Translations under genes and position numbers: made by a program
The notes under the pieces: model-generated
What the model was told of the DNA's origin: nothing
Databases searched by the model: none
Seen by the model: the letters and a program-made list of their open reading frames with translations, nothing else
In this document: in pieces, positions 34,987 through 47,700 of the stretch
Layout of the letters: each line of letters begins with the position of its first letter
Position numbering within the stretch: position 1 is the stretch's first letter
Assembly: GCA_003290165.1 (NCBI GenBank)
Contig: QNQO01000503.1
Span: 62,001-126,000 of the forward strand
Direction of reading: 5' to 3'
Length of the DNA stretch: 64,000 nt
Source: Berberis thunbergii
Taxonomy: Eukaryota > Streptophyta > Magnoliopsida > Ranunculales > Berberidaceae

Positions 34987-34992
34987 ATGTAG
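34987..34992 (+). promoter_or_regulatory. Minimal AUG-stop upstream element
   Basis: ATGTAG: a start codon directly followed by a stop, 40 nt before the main start codon. AUG-stop elements of the AUGUAA type are known to stall ribosomes in plants in response to boron; whether ATGTAG does so here is not known. Confidence 0.45.
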
Positions 34993-35032
34993 ATCAGATT
35001 ATAAGTGTGAGTGCTTGTCAGTTCGTGAAAAA

Positions 35033-35112
35033 ATGAGTAGACCGGCAACGCGCAACAAAAATAAAAGACCTAAGCCTGAAGATGATAATGGACATGCATC
35101 TGAAATCATGAG
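35033..35112 (+). CDS. UBP26: UBP26 exon 1
   Basis: [18 protein letters not shown], then NGHASEIM and two bases of R27. The start is chosen because MSRP.TRNK is the conserved N-terminus; an in-frame TTG upstream is not used. Basic stretch NKNKRPK may be a nuclear signal. Donor ATGAG|GTTCTA. Confidence 0.9.
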
Positions 35113-38100
35113 GTTCTATCACTTCTATTTTCAGGTTGATTCTTCACTTGATTTGACACTTATTTTTCACGTTTCTTACGGTTCATTTTTCTTTTTTAGG
35201 AAAATTCATGTGACAGATGTTATAACCGGTGAGGACATTAATCAGCTTTATATGATCTGGAAGCCTATTTGCCAAGGGTGCCGTGTAAACTCAAAAGATA
35301 ACCCCAACTGCTTCTGTGCGCTGGTTCCACCCCCAAATGGAACGAGGAAATCAGGGCTGTGGCAGAAGATGTCAGATATTGTTCTTACATTTGGTGCCGA
35401 TCCATCCCAGGATCTTCGTGATTCAACTGCTTGGCCTGCAGGCTTAACAAATCTGGGTGCGACGTGCTATGCTAATAGCATACTTCAGTGTCTTTATATG
35501 AACGCGTCGTTCAGGGAAGGTGTTTTCTGTGTTGAATCAGATCTTTTGAACCAACATCCTGTTTTGGATCAACTTGCACGGTTATTTTCTCAGTTACACT
35601 CCAGTAAAAGGGCTTTTATAGATTCAGCTCCATTCATCAAGACATTGGAGTTAGACAATGCTGTTCAACAAGATAGCCATGAATTTTTTACCTTGCTTCT
35701 TTCTTTGCTCGAACGATCTCTACAACATTCTAAAATTTCTAAAGCAAGAACCATTGTTCAAGATCTCTTTCGCGGAAGTGTGTCACATGTGACCCGGTAA
35801 GTTGGATGTGTTACCAATTGGTCCATACACTGGTAATGAAAGTCAGCTTTCGTTAGCAAAATAGGTTGTTAGTCATATCTAGTCTTTACTTGTTCACTGA
35901 CCATGTTGGAAGCCAATCTCAATGCAAGTATTTATACTTTCATTACAAGTTCTTTGCACAACCATCTTTCGGTAGTTTACTCTTGTGTCTTGATGATTGA
36001 GCGTCCATACTCATTTGTCAAGTTGTCCAATCAAAGAATTAGACCCCCCTTCTGTTCAATGCTGCTTATCTTAAGCAAAAGAGTCTACATATGTATGTAG
36101 TAGGGAGCATCATATGCATTGCACATGTTCCACATGCTCTTATGTGACAATATTGTAGAAACTGTTTCATATGGTTAAGTTTCTTACTAGGGAGCATCAT
36201 ATTGTTAAGGATCTTGAACTTCTTTCTTAGTCTCTTTCCATAGACCCAAACAAATAGCATATTAGTATTTTTCATATTTGTGAGCACTAACGGTATGTGT
36301 GTATGTATTACAAACACACATCCAAATGGTACCCTACATCCTCAATCTTTCATGATTGTTGATGTATACATGGAATATTGTGTCACCCTGGACATCTTAT
36401 TTTTATCTTCTGTGAATTATGTAAGCTTCTTTTTGATATATGTCTACATACATGAGTCGTGACTTTGTGAATACAAACAGCAATGACCCATTTCCTACTT
36501 CACCCCCTCTGTCCTTGTGTATTCTGTTTTATGCATCTTGAATATGTGTGGTTTACTTCTCCCTATATTGTGAAAGAAATGAACTTGATTATATACTTAT
36601 AAGAATACTTTTGTAGGTGCTCGAGCTGTGGACAAGAGTCTGAAGCTTCTTCAAAGATGGAGGACTTCTATGAACTTGAGTTAAACATTAAAGGTCTGAA
36701 GAATCTATATGAGAGTTTAGATGATTACCTTAGCATCGAAGAACTATCGGGAGATAATCAGTACTTCTGCGAGTCTTGTGGTACACGAGTGGATGCCACC
36801 AGATGTATTAAGCTGCGCACACTGCCCGATGTTCTCAATTTTCAGCTGAAACGTTGTGTATTTGTCCCAAAGGTATTGCAATATCTTATCTCTCACGTTT
36901 CCATTTATTGTTATTTTTTATTCTTTTTAATTTTTCAACACTAATGCTTGAGATTCTTTATGAAAATTGACGTGTTTACATTCTTAAATTCTTATCCGTT
37001 TGATGAGGCAGTCATGGTCAAGGCTAGGTCAAGGCAATGACCCTTTCCTAGCGTTTAAGGTGATAAGTGAGCAGCGAGTACTGCGCAAAATGAGGCTAAC
37101 AAAAATTGTGGTCTTAATTATGACATTTCCCTAGCTAACTAACAAAATCAAGCAATACACAGTGATACAAGCATGTGACAAATTCACAACTCCATAACAT
37201 AGTCATAAGTTATAGTTTATGAGGCTTTAAATTAGGTAATAAGGTAAAGGCAAGGTGCATTAAAAAAAATAAAAATGGAAAGTAGTTGAATTATTGTTTG
37301 ATTGTTGCACTATCACAGTCACAACAATCACAACATAGAAAAGAAGGGGAGAAAATATGAAGGAAAATAAAGTTAAATTGTTGCATCAAAGCTGAAGTAG
37401 GTGGGGGAAGAAGAAGAATGAGAAATAAGTAGCAAGATGGGGGAAAGATTAAACAGAAAAGAAAAGAAAAGAAACTAGTTGACTGTGATTGGGCAAGAAG
37501 AAGTGAAGAAGAAACAAGAGGTTATGTACATGACTGTTAGCTAGTTCTCTCTACTATTAGGTGATAGTTTGTTACCTAGCCGCCTTAAGCATTAAGCCTG
37601 AAATCACAAGCAATGAGAGCAGCAAAAAAAAAAAGGAGAGATTTTTTTACTAAGATGAGTGCCTCGCCTACCTTGGTTTCCTTCAAGGTCACGTTGCCCT
37701 TTGCTTCAATTCTGTCAAGCTAACATTGCCTTGCTTCTTTCCTTGAGTGCAAAAGGCGAGTGCTTTGACTACACTATATTTGACGCATTACATAGGTGGA
37801 AATGAAATCAAAAGAAGAATTAGAATATTAACAATGCTAAGTGAAAGATAGAAAATAGTAGATGGATGTCTTAAAAAGCTGAACTCAACCTCCTGAGACA
37901 TGTATTTGTTTTGTTTGCTAGACATAAAACAATCTTTATGTTTTATGTACCAGCTCAACCCTGCCATTTGCCAGACATAAACTTATATATGTGTGTTTTT
38001 GTTTTCCAGTTCAACTCTGCCATTGCCTGCACGTGGCTTCAAGAGTGGTACAACTAATATGAGGAACTTGAAACTTGAATTCCCCATTGAAGAAGAAATA

Positions 38101-38699
38101 TTATATTGATATTAAATAATGTTTGGATGCATAATCGTATCATTGATAAAAAATAAAGGATACATAATCATATGGTATCTTAGATTTCATAATTCTTTTT
38201 ATCATATAAATTTATTGTTTCTGTTTTCGTTGCTTTAACTGTGCCGGGGCACATGGGTGGTCATTCGTGTGTCGAGTAAGAATATTATTGGTGGTGAGAA
38301 ATGAATTAGAATCTTTAGAATTGCGCCAAAAATTATAAATTGTATTCTTGAGTGTTTGAAAATTTTAATTGGTGCATAAAGCTTACAACTTACAGTTAAT
38401 GATATTTTTATTGGCTTACAACCTTTTGCTAACAAACATGGACTAAATGGAAGTGAGAAATTTGAAGTGTCGTAGGCATTTTTAGTAACATGGGGGGTAA
38501 ATGGAAGTGAAAATGGATGATAAATGCTTTCTTTTTTGTAGCATCTGTATGCACCTATATCCTTGAGGAAGCTCTCTCCAAGAAAACGACCATATGAAGA
38601 TTTCGACTTTCGCATTTGAGATCCAAATCGTGGCCCCTTCATTCAATGTACGGCTCAAATGGATATGTCAACCAGAAAAAAGAAAACACACACGCACAT

Positions 38700-38754
<55 letters not shown>

Positions 38755-41700
38755 CATTATTGTTGTTGTTGTTGTAGATATATTTAATATTTTTTATTAA
38801 TTCTCTTTTCTAGACCACAATGAAGAAAAAGATAACTTCAGTATTTGGATTTCCTGGAGAGCTGGATATGGGGCAGAGAATGTGTGAACCTTCTGAACAG
38901 GAGTTGATATATGACTTAACAGCTGTGCTGATTCACAAAGGAGCTGCTGTAAATAGTGGTCATTATGTTGCAAATATTAAGGATGAGCATACGGGGCAAT
39001 GGTGGGAATTTGATGATGAGCAAGTCTCACAGTTGGGTGGCCATCCTTTCGGAGCTTCAAGATCAACTGCTAAACCTGCAGAGAATGAGTGTTCTGTACT
39101 GGATTCTGTTTCAAATGGGAACCACAGTGATAATGGTCGAAGATGTTCGGTGTCTAAAATTCCAACACCTGATGAAACATTTTCATCGTCTGATGCATAT
39201 ATGCTGATGTACAGGCGTAGAAGTATCAAAAAGAACGATCACCAGTTAACCACCAGTAAGGATAGAGGTGAAGAGCTGATTTCTATGGGGTGTGATGATT
39301 TTCTTCCATTTCATCTTAGCAAAGAGATAAAAGAATTAAATGCATCATATATAAATGCATGCGAGGATTACAAACTGAAGAGGGACAGAGAAGTGGAGAA
39401 TATTACCGAGCGGAGGTTGGAAGTGAGATCAATTCTTTCTGAAGCCCCTGTTCCTTCTTCTGAAGAATATTTCTGGATTACCACAGACTGGCTTCGTGAA
39501 TGGGCTGATAATGTCACTCCCCCGTAAGTGCTTTTAAACACATCAAGTACATGCTGGTAAATTTAATCATTTGCATATGGTCGTGGTAAGTCCTGATGTC
39601 AATTTATTACAGGAGAAAGGATATTAATTATAGATATCATGTCTTCCAAATGTTACTTCTGTGGTGGTGGGAACCTGATACCTTTTTTGTTACTATCTTT
39701 CTAGACTTTGGGTAGATAAAAATATTATATTACATTTTCAAGGTTTCAAGCTATTATTCAACCTGAAAGATATTCGTTGAGTAATGGCTAATGATTATTA
39801 TTTGCATTTTTGAGATCGGAGATATCTTTGATAATGTGGTCAACTCGTCATCATATATATAGTTAATCTAAATATTGTTGTTTTATGCTTATACTAGTGT
39901 ATACGTTTGCTGTTGTCACTACCACACCGCTCACATGAACCTTGTTGCGTGTCATCAACCCTCATAGCGTCTATTGATACGTTATCGATAAATCACCTGT
40001 ATCTCAATGAAATATGAATCAGACCTCGATCCACAATTTTTGATAAATCATGCGTATCTCAATGAATTTTTTTTAAGAAGATGAATAATAGTCCATGGTT
40101 TTGTGCAATGGTTTCTAGGGGTGGGCATCCCATCCCGCGATCCCAAACCCGTCCCATCCTGATTTTTTTGGGTTATTTTGGGATTGATCAAACTCGTCCC
40201 GATCCCGTCCTGTCTCGATCTAGAGTGGGATGGGATCGAGATGAAGATTTTGAATCCCGCCTATCCGTCCCGTCCCAAATTTATTTATTTAATATTTATT
40301 ATTATTAATTTTAATCAAAATACTCTTCTAAATTAAAATTTAGGACGTGTTGAAATTAAATCAATGTAAGATGAAATTCTATATGAAATCCAAATGAATT
40401 AAATCATTAATTCAAAATAAAATTTAATATTTATTTGCCTTCGAAAAAAACGTTTAATATTTATTTATGTAATATCTATTATTATTTATGATGTAAGCTA
40501 TATGTCTATAAATTTAACATTATTGGTGTGTGAGTAATGTGAGATAAAACTATTTTTGTTATTTTTTATTGGAGGACTATTTAGTACGTGCTCATCCCGT
40601 CCCGATCCCATTTGAGATGGGATGAGGTCAGGATGAGGTCTATCCCATTCCGTCCCGTGCCCACCCCTAATGGTTTCAACTTTTCAATTTGAATTACAAA
40701 CAATAGAAGTGATTTTTTCTAACAGTATAACACCATTTTTTTAAACCTTTTGGGAAATTGTCATTTTGTTTGAAGACTACAAATTTGTTTCAACTTGCCA
40801 CCAAAAATGGTAAATGTAGTTTGAACTTCAACATTAACAAAAAAACAAAAAATCAGATGCATAATGGTATAAAATTAAGGGTTTTCTGTTACTTTAGGAT
40901 CCAGGCTAGTTTTGTTTTCTTGTATAGGCCCAATCAATTATGTCTCCTTCTCTATGTTATCCCCCCCTCTCTTCTCTTATCCACCTCCTTCATCCACTCC
41001 ACTTTGAGACTATGCAGTTAAAACAGATAATGGACTTGTAACGGTCTAAGAGGCAATAACGTTATAGGTTGTAATGGGATATATCGGGATATAACAAAAT
41101 AGTTTTTAAATATATTTTTAATACCCCCACAAAGTAGTAATGTATTATGAAGTCAAAAAAAAAATCATGTTAAAAAACAAAAAAAAATTAATAATTTTTT
41201 TTTCCCTTCATATGAGAGTGAGATCAAAACAGAGAGTGCGATCGACTCAACTTCTTTTTCCCTTCTCTCGTTCTCTGTCAAATGGCAATGTTTTGTTTTC
41301 TGTTGATTGGCGACGACGAGCTCTGATCCTTCTTTTCTATGACTATGAGTCTAGGTTCTGGTTCAATCGAGAATGAAATGAGTGATTTTTTTAATGTATC
41401 AGAACAAAACGTTAAAACGACGTTATTGAAAACAAGTTCTCAATAACGGCCATATAACGCTGTTATATCGAAGCTATGATACCATAACGTGATTATGTCA
41501 TAACGTAACGGCTCACCCCCGTTACGTGTTATATCGGCATTATAACGCCGTTTTAACTGCACAACTTTGAGCAGTTAAACTTCAAACAATAGACTTCCAT
41601 TCAACACCAAACACCAAACTAAAACTCCAGTACAGATTCATATCATACCCTATCCAATTATTGGATTTTCAAGTGCAAAAGGAGATGATGTATAATGAAC

Positions 41701-44700
41701 TGAAACCTCCAATTGATGTATGAAAACTACTCTGAACATCCATGAATCGATTTCTTTTCAAATTCAACTTCTAACTGTTCCTACGAGATGCTTCATATTT
41801 CACCTATCACAAATCCATGTATCAATTATGTGAAATGAAAGAGATGAAATAGAGCACTTGGGTAAAAACGAAGGGGGGAGGGGGCACTTTGATTAGTTGA
41901 GTTGCGGTGCGAAGCCAGTGACGAGCGAAAAGGGCGTGTGAAAGACGGGAGAGTGAGTGTTGAAAGCTTTGCGTGAGCTTTCATGAGATGAGAGAGTTCA
42001 GAGGTAGAGAGGGTGACTGAAGGCGCGTGAAAACATAGAGCAAAGAGGAAGGAATCGGGGTCAAATATTGTTTTGATTGGTTGCCATCACAAATAAATCT
42101 TGGTCTTTGATCTTTTGGTTGCCATCTCAATTAAATCTGAGGCGTGAACTAAGTGGAGATGGACTTATATATTTGGATGCTACCAGTCCAAGTTGTTTTG
42201 TTATATAGATATATTATTTTGAAGAGTAATTTATGTTTGTAAATTTGTTTTCTGCGATGCATGATATGTCATAATACATAAAACAAAATTTTCTAAACCA
42301 TACGTCACGAGTTGAGAACCATTTTATTCTGATTGTGATGCGTTGGAAATTTCTTATCACATGGTACATAATGGTTAAACTCTATGGCCAATTGAGTTTT
42401 GTAATTTTAAAGGAAGAAGGTTGTGGCTTATATGTCAAATTTTTGCAGAATCATTGACAATGCGTCAATTCAATGCTCTCATGGAAGAGTGCCTGTTTCG
42501 AAGGTTGGCTCCATAAAGCGGCTGTCAGCTAAAGCTTGGTCGAAGTTGATTTCCAAGGTATTTCCTTTGTCGTTTAGATTTGATCTGATGGATGAATCTT
42601 GAAACGCTAATTAGCTGAATAACTATATTGCAAGGTTTGAGTTTTTGTTCGTGTTTAAATGTTCTGCTTGTATTAACATTCTCTTTTGTCCGTTAACCAT
42701 TTCAGTGCTGATATCTCAGCATTTGGTGAAATTTGTCTTTCTTTTTGCTGCCAAGTTTCTTCTCTGTCAATTGTTGGTAAAAAAATAATAAATCTTAATA
42801 GTTATGCAAGGTACCTTTGTAAGTAGCTTTTTACATGATCTAAAAGACAGGGAGTTAGAGAATGCATGGTTTTCAACAGTTCGGTCAGATTGGTTTTGAG
42901 AAGAAACTGTTGACTGAACTAGAATAATTGGTTGTAGCTTTTTGAGAACTGAAAATTTTCCCACCAAATCGACCTGAACCAACTCAGTTTGTTCTTCATT
43001 TCGGTTTTGAAATGAAGTGGGAAGAAGAGGAAGAAAGAAGAGAGATAAGCATAGGAGAGAAGAAGGACGAGGGCAGAGCTTGTAAATGCCTTTGTTTCAG
43101 ATCCTTTTACTTTTTAGAAGCTTGCAAATGTTGTTTTTGTTGTTGGATTTGCTACTCTTCTTCTTTTCTACAAAAAATAGTGCGAGGTTCACATTTTGGA
43201 GTTTTGGTATATAGAGTTTATTATTTTTGGAGAAGATGAATGTAATGGAAGAGTTTGCTTGAGAGCATTCATGAAGAAGAGGAAGAATGGAGTGCAGAGA
43301 TTTAACAAATTTTGTTTTATACCACTCTCTTTGCAAACAAAAAATGAAGAGAGATGGAGTGGATTTTCAAAAGCTAATTGCTTTGTCAGGAAAGAATCTT
43401 AATAAAAAATTGTAACCATATGTTGAAATTTTAAAAAAGGAAAAGTTTGTTCTGAATATCCAAAGTGTCTCTCAAATTGGCAGCAGAGGTGCACAAAATC
43501 TTATCATCCTAATCAGCTTTTGTCAAAATTGGTTTGACAACCCAATCCCTCTGCGTATTCCTTTCTCTGCAATTTCGTTTCCGCTATATTATGTTGTTGA
43601 TTCTCTACATAGCCAACATTGTTGTTCTCAATATTACTATTAGAATCAATCAATCTTTCTACCATAAGCGAAAGCACTTTCTGACGAGATTTAGTATGTC
43701 CACACTCAGATTCAAGTTGTTCCTCAACAAAAGAACATTACCTATTATTTCCCCCAAATCAAGAATTCCACCATTAACGATCACCAAAAAAACAAAGAAG
43801 ATAGAAATGTTTGGATGCATATGGCAAGGAGGGGGCAAGGTCCATTGCTGTTCTGGAGAACGATTGAAGTCGTTTGACCTAAGAACTGAACTGACTCTGG
43901 TCTTGTAAACGAGTTCCTTTTCCTCTGCGTCTGCGCTACTTTTTTGTTGTTCTTCGCTTGCCATGTCTTTGATGTTGTGCTCCGCTCGCTCGAAGAAGAA
44001 TGAAAACAAGAAGATTAGATGGAGTCAGAGAGAGAGGGAGAGGTAGAGGATCTATTTTGCTCGAACGAGGAGACTATTTAGAGAGGGAAACCATTGAATT
44101 TCAATCAACAAGTTCGGTTTTGAGAGTCTCTTTTTGATGTTATTATGTTATGAAATTTCAAAGGGTTTGTTTGATGGGTTTTTTTACTGAGTTTTTTGCA
44201 TCAATGTAAAAAGGGATAAAGGTTTATCCTATTTTTGATGGGTTTTGCTTGAAACTTCACATTGACCAAAAAAAGGGTAGACGTAGAGATTGCATAGAGG
44301 TTTTAGGGTTTTTTTTTTACCATGTCAATTTTGACAATAACTGATTAGGAGGATGAGGTTTTGTTCACCTTTGCTGCCACCTCAGAGAGTCACGTTGGAG
44401 AGTCAGAATGGACACTTTTAAAAATGAAGAGAGAGAGGTATGGGTTTTCCAAAGCTTATTTGCTTTTTTTCAAGGGAAGAAGCTTCACAAATAAAGAAAA
44501 TATCATAAAGAATTGTTCTAAAAAATTGAAGACTTTAAGAGTTAGGATGGGCCAACCATATAATGATGTCTTTTCTGTATGATCTAATGGTTGAAAGTGG
44601 ACAGAGGTTTAATAATCCTTGAGAACTGTGTGAAAGTAATGACTGCAATAGTGGTACCGTTCAATGTTGGTACAATTCATATTAATAAGAGATTTGTTCC

Positions 44701-47700
44701 AACCCTCTTATTTAACCAAACATTGCAACGTAACATATATTAGTAAGCATTCGATTTGTTGGTTTAATAGGGTTTACAATTTTTTCAGACTGAAAACTGA
44801 ACCAAATTTCTATAACGAAACCTAGATATACATAAAACCTGAGCCGAATAGTTGGTTCAGTTTGTTTGGTTGTTACTTTGGTATGATAATTTGTTGGAAC
44901 AACCCTAGTTGAATGTAGTATAGTGTTTTGCCTGAAAGACTCATTACCATTCTCTATGTTGGTTTCTGGATTCAGGTGTTTTAGTACTAAATATGATGTA
45001 GAAAATGGTACCTGGACTTATGGAAATTTCTTGTTCTTCTTTCCCCTGAGAAATGAGACTCACAGCAAAACTCTCTGCGCTGCCCTTTTGCTTTACTACC
45101 TTCTTTTGTTTTGGGACTAAGATTGGGATTGATAACTTAGATTTAGATTCACAATATAAAGCAACTTTTCTTAATTTACATTTATTCTGATATTTTTATA
45201 ATTATAAGATGCTTTATAGTTGTAATTTTTCATTTTCACAAACTATCATAGGTTGAAAATTTCACAAACATTTCTTTTGTATGTTAGTTGTAAGAAGTGG
45301 AAACAGAAATAAAAGCTTTTATTTTTCATTCATGTCATATGCAACTAATTTATTTAATGAAAATCAGCTCCTAAGGCTTGATAATATCATTACAGAGGCT
45401 ATTTACTTTTCTCTGTTCTGTTTGCAACTTTACTAGGCGCTTCTTTAAAACTAAAAATTTTCTTAGTCAATAATCTCATTTTTAGTAAGATCCTCATTTC
45501 ATCCGCATGGTTAAGTATGCTAGGTTTTTATTTGATTGTTTTCTGTTTCATGTAGCACTTTTTAAAACTCTCTGTTCAGTAGATGGTAAGTGTATGACAC
45601 GAGGACAATAAGAATCATCCATACAGTTATAGTGCAATAAAAAGGAAACTTGACCATATATTGTTGCTCTTGTTTACCCGTTTTATCTTTTTTCTTCCAT
45701 ATTGACAATTTGGGTTGGTGTAATGCTGGTTTTTCTAATGCCTTGTGTGCCATGTCATCTTGCTAGTATGGTGGTGGTCCAACACTATCAAATGCGGACA
45801 TCTGCTTTGATTGCCTCATAGACGGGGCTAAGGTAACAGCCCGTGCTGATGACTATAGGGGTCGAAGAGCGGCATTGAAGGAAATTGCAGAGGCTGCACT
45901 TGCAGGAAAGTTTCTTGATGGGGCCCTGTATTACGTTTCAAGAGCATGGTACAAATTTTCATTTCTATCAGTTTATATGTTTTTTATTTTCAGATTTTGT
46001 GCATTTAGTTAATAAATTCAAATTTGGATTGGTCCAAAGGCTACTTGTTGAGGAATTGTTTCATTTGGTTATGGAATGTTGTTTGCACTTCATTTAAGGA
46101 TGTTTAATACACGATTAAGACTTGGGAGCATAGAAGAAAGTTTTTCTTCATTGAATATTCATTTATGTTCTGTCTAGGTCGTTACAGCTGTAAAATTGTT
46201 CTATTTGAGAGTAAGCTGAAAAAAGGAACCTTTACATTTTAGGAAAACTAATCAAATCTTTATTAGAAACTGAACAAAATATGATAATACAATATTGTCA
46301 ATGCTAGTTGGGCAATGATTTCAAACAGGTTACTCAAACTTTGTATGTTCAACTCAAATAGTTTTTTACGGCTGATTTTAAGCAGCATTCACTCATAAAC
46401 TTCTGTTTACTCAAACGTCTCGTAGTTAACTATTGAGAGATATTGAATGGTACAAACTCTGCTTGTTTCGTAGGTTGTTACAGTGGTTACGGAGGAAGAA
46501 TGTTGATTCTCCTTGTGAAGCTGACACTGGACCAACGGCATCAATTCGGTGCTCCCATGGAGATCTTTTGCCAGAAGAAGCTGCTGGTGCAAAGCGTGTG
46601 TTAATTCCTGAGTGTCTCTGGCTCTTTCTTTGGGAAAGTTCTAATGCTGTAAAACCTGATGACCGTTTGGGTTGTTCAACTTTCAACATGAACATGGAAT
46701 CTTGCGCTCTATGCAGTGTTGAACTTTCAGAAGTAGCATCAATGGCGGGTAGTCTCAGGTATGTCTGTGGATTTCTTTGAAGTAGGCTATTATATGGTGT
46801 GGTATGGTCCTTTGTTGTTAATGTTCTTGTGTGTGTCATATCACTCTATTCAATATGCATTGGTTGATCTTAAGTGGCTTGATTTTGTCTTCAATGCTCC
46901 AGAGCAGCCAAGCTGAAGCAGCGCCAGAATCATGAGAGGCTATTTCTTGGAAAAACTATTCCACTTTCTCTTGGTTGCAAGTACTACTTGTTACCTTCTT
47001 CCTGGCTGACAAAATGGAGAAGTTATATCACAGCTAGCGGAAGGCATATATCATCAACTGCAGAACCTGACAATTTGGAGGTTGCCATAGATTCACTTAT
47101 ATGTGATAAGGTGAATGTTTGTGCTTTCCCCTTGTTGGATAGACTGATAGAGAGCACCCACGAACCACCTTTCGTAGAGAGAGCATTTCATTTCATTGTG
47201 GGGTTCCTTTTTAGATAAAAACTCTGGGGAATGGGTCTTAAACAACTCTCATCTGTGATTAGTGGAGTTCATAGTAAAATCAAGAAGAATTAACTAGTGG
47301 ATTGGTGTGTTTAATAAGGCCCTAGATCTGGTTCTTTTGTGTGTGTTTTAATTTATATATTTGCTATAATATTCTCTATTTTAAATTATTTTATTTGTTT
47401 TACAGCATTCCCGATTGTTAGAAAGACCTCCTAACCTGATTTGTAAACGTGGCGTCATTCAAAGGATATCTCCTACAAGTGTAAGTTGCTCACTATGCTT
47501 GTGAAGCACAGATGATTAGAGTTTTGGGCTGTTTTTTGTGAAGATGATCTCCCCCTCCATGAAGATCATCCTCACTAATATTCACTTCATTTTGACATTA
47601 TTAGCCATGCCGAATATTTTGTTGAAACTTCTACAAAATGGACGGCTGAAAACAGGTACATTCTTCAGTTTTGATATCATTGTTTGACGGGGCTAGAAAT

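Noticed and set aside
34964..35032. Longer N-terminus of UBP26 starting at 34964
   Set aside because: The codon there is TTG, not ATG, and the known N-terminus MSRP.TRNK starts at 35033.
43659..44009. 116-codon minus-strand ORF in UBP26 intron 5
   Set aside because: No recognised domain; AT-rich hydrophobic tail of low complexity and a non-canonical context. Most likely chance.
42880..44870. Inverted-repeat element in UBP26 intron 5 with GTTCGGT-like ends
   Set aside because: Facing similar motifs exist, but the ends do not align well and no target duplication could be found.
46426..46839. 137-codon minus-strand ORF opposite UBP26 exon 7
   Set aside because: It is a shadow of the coding exon on the other strand.
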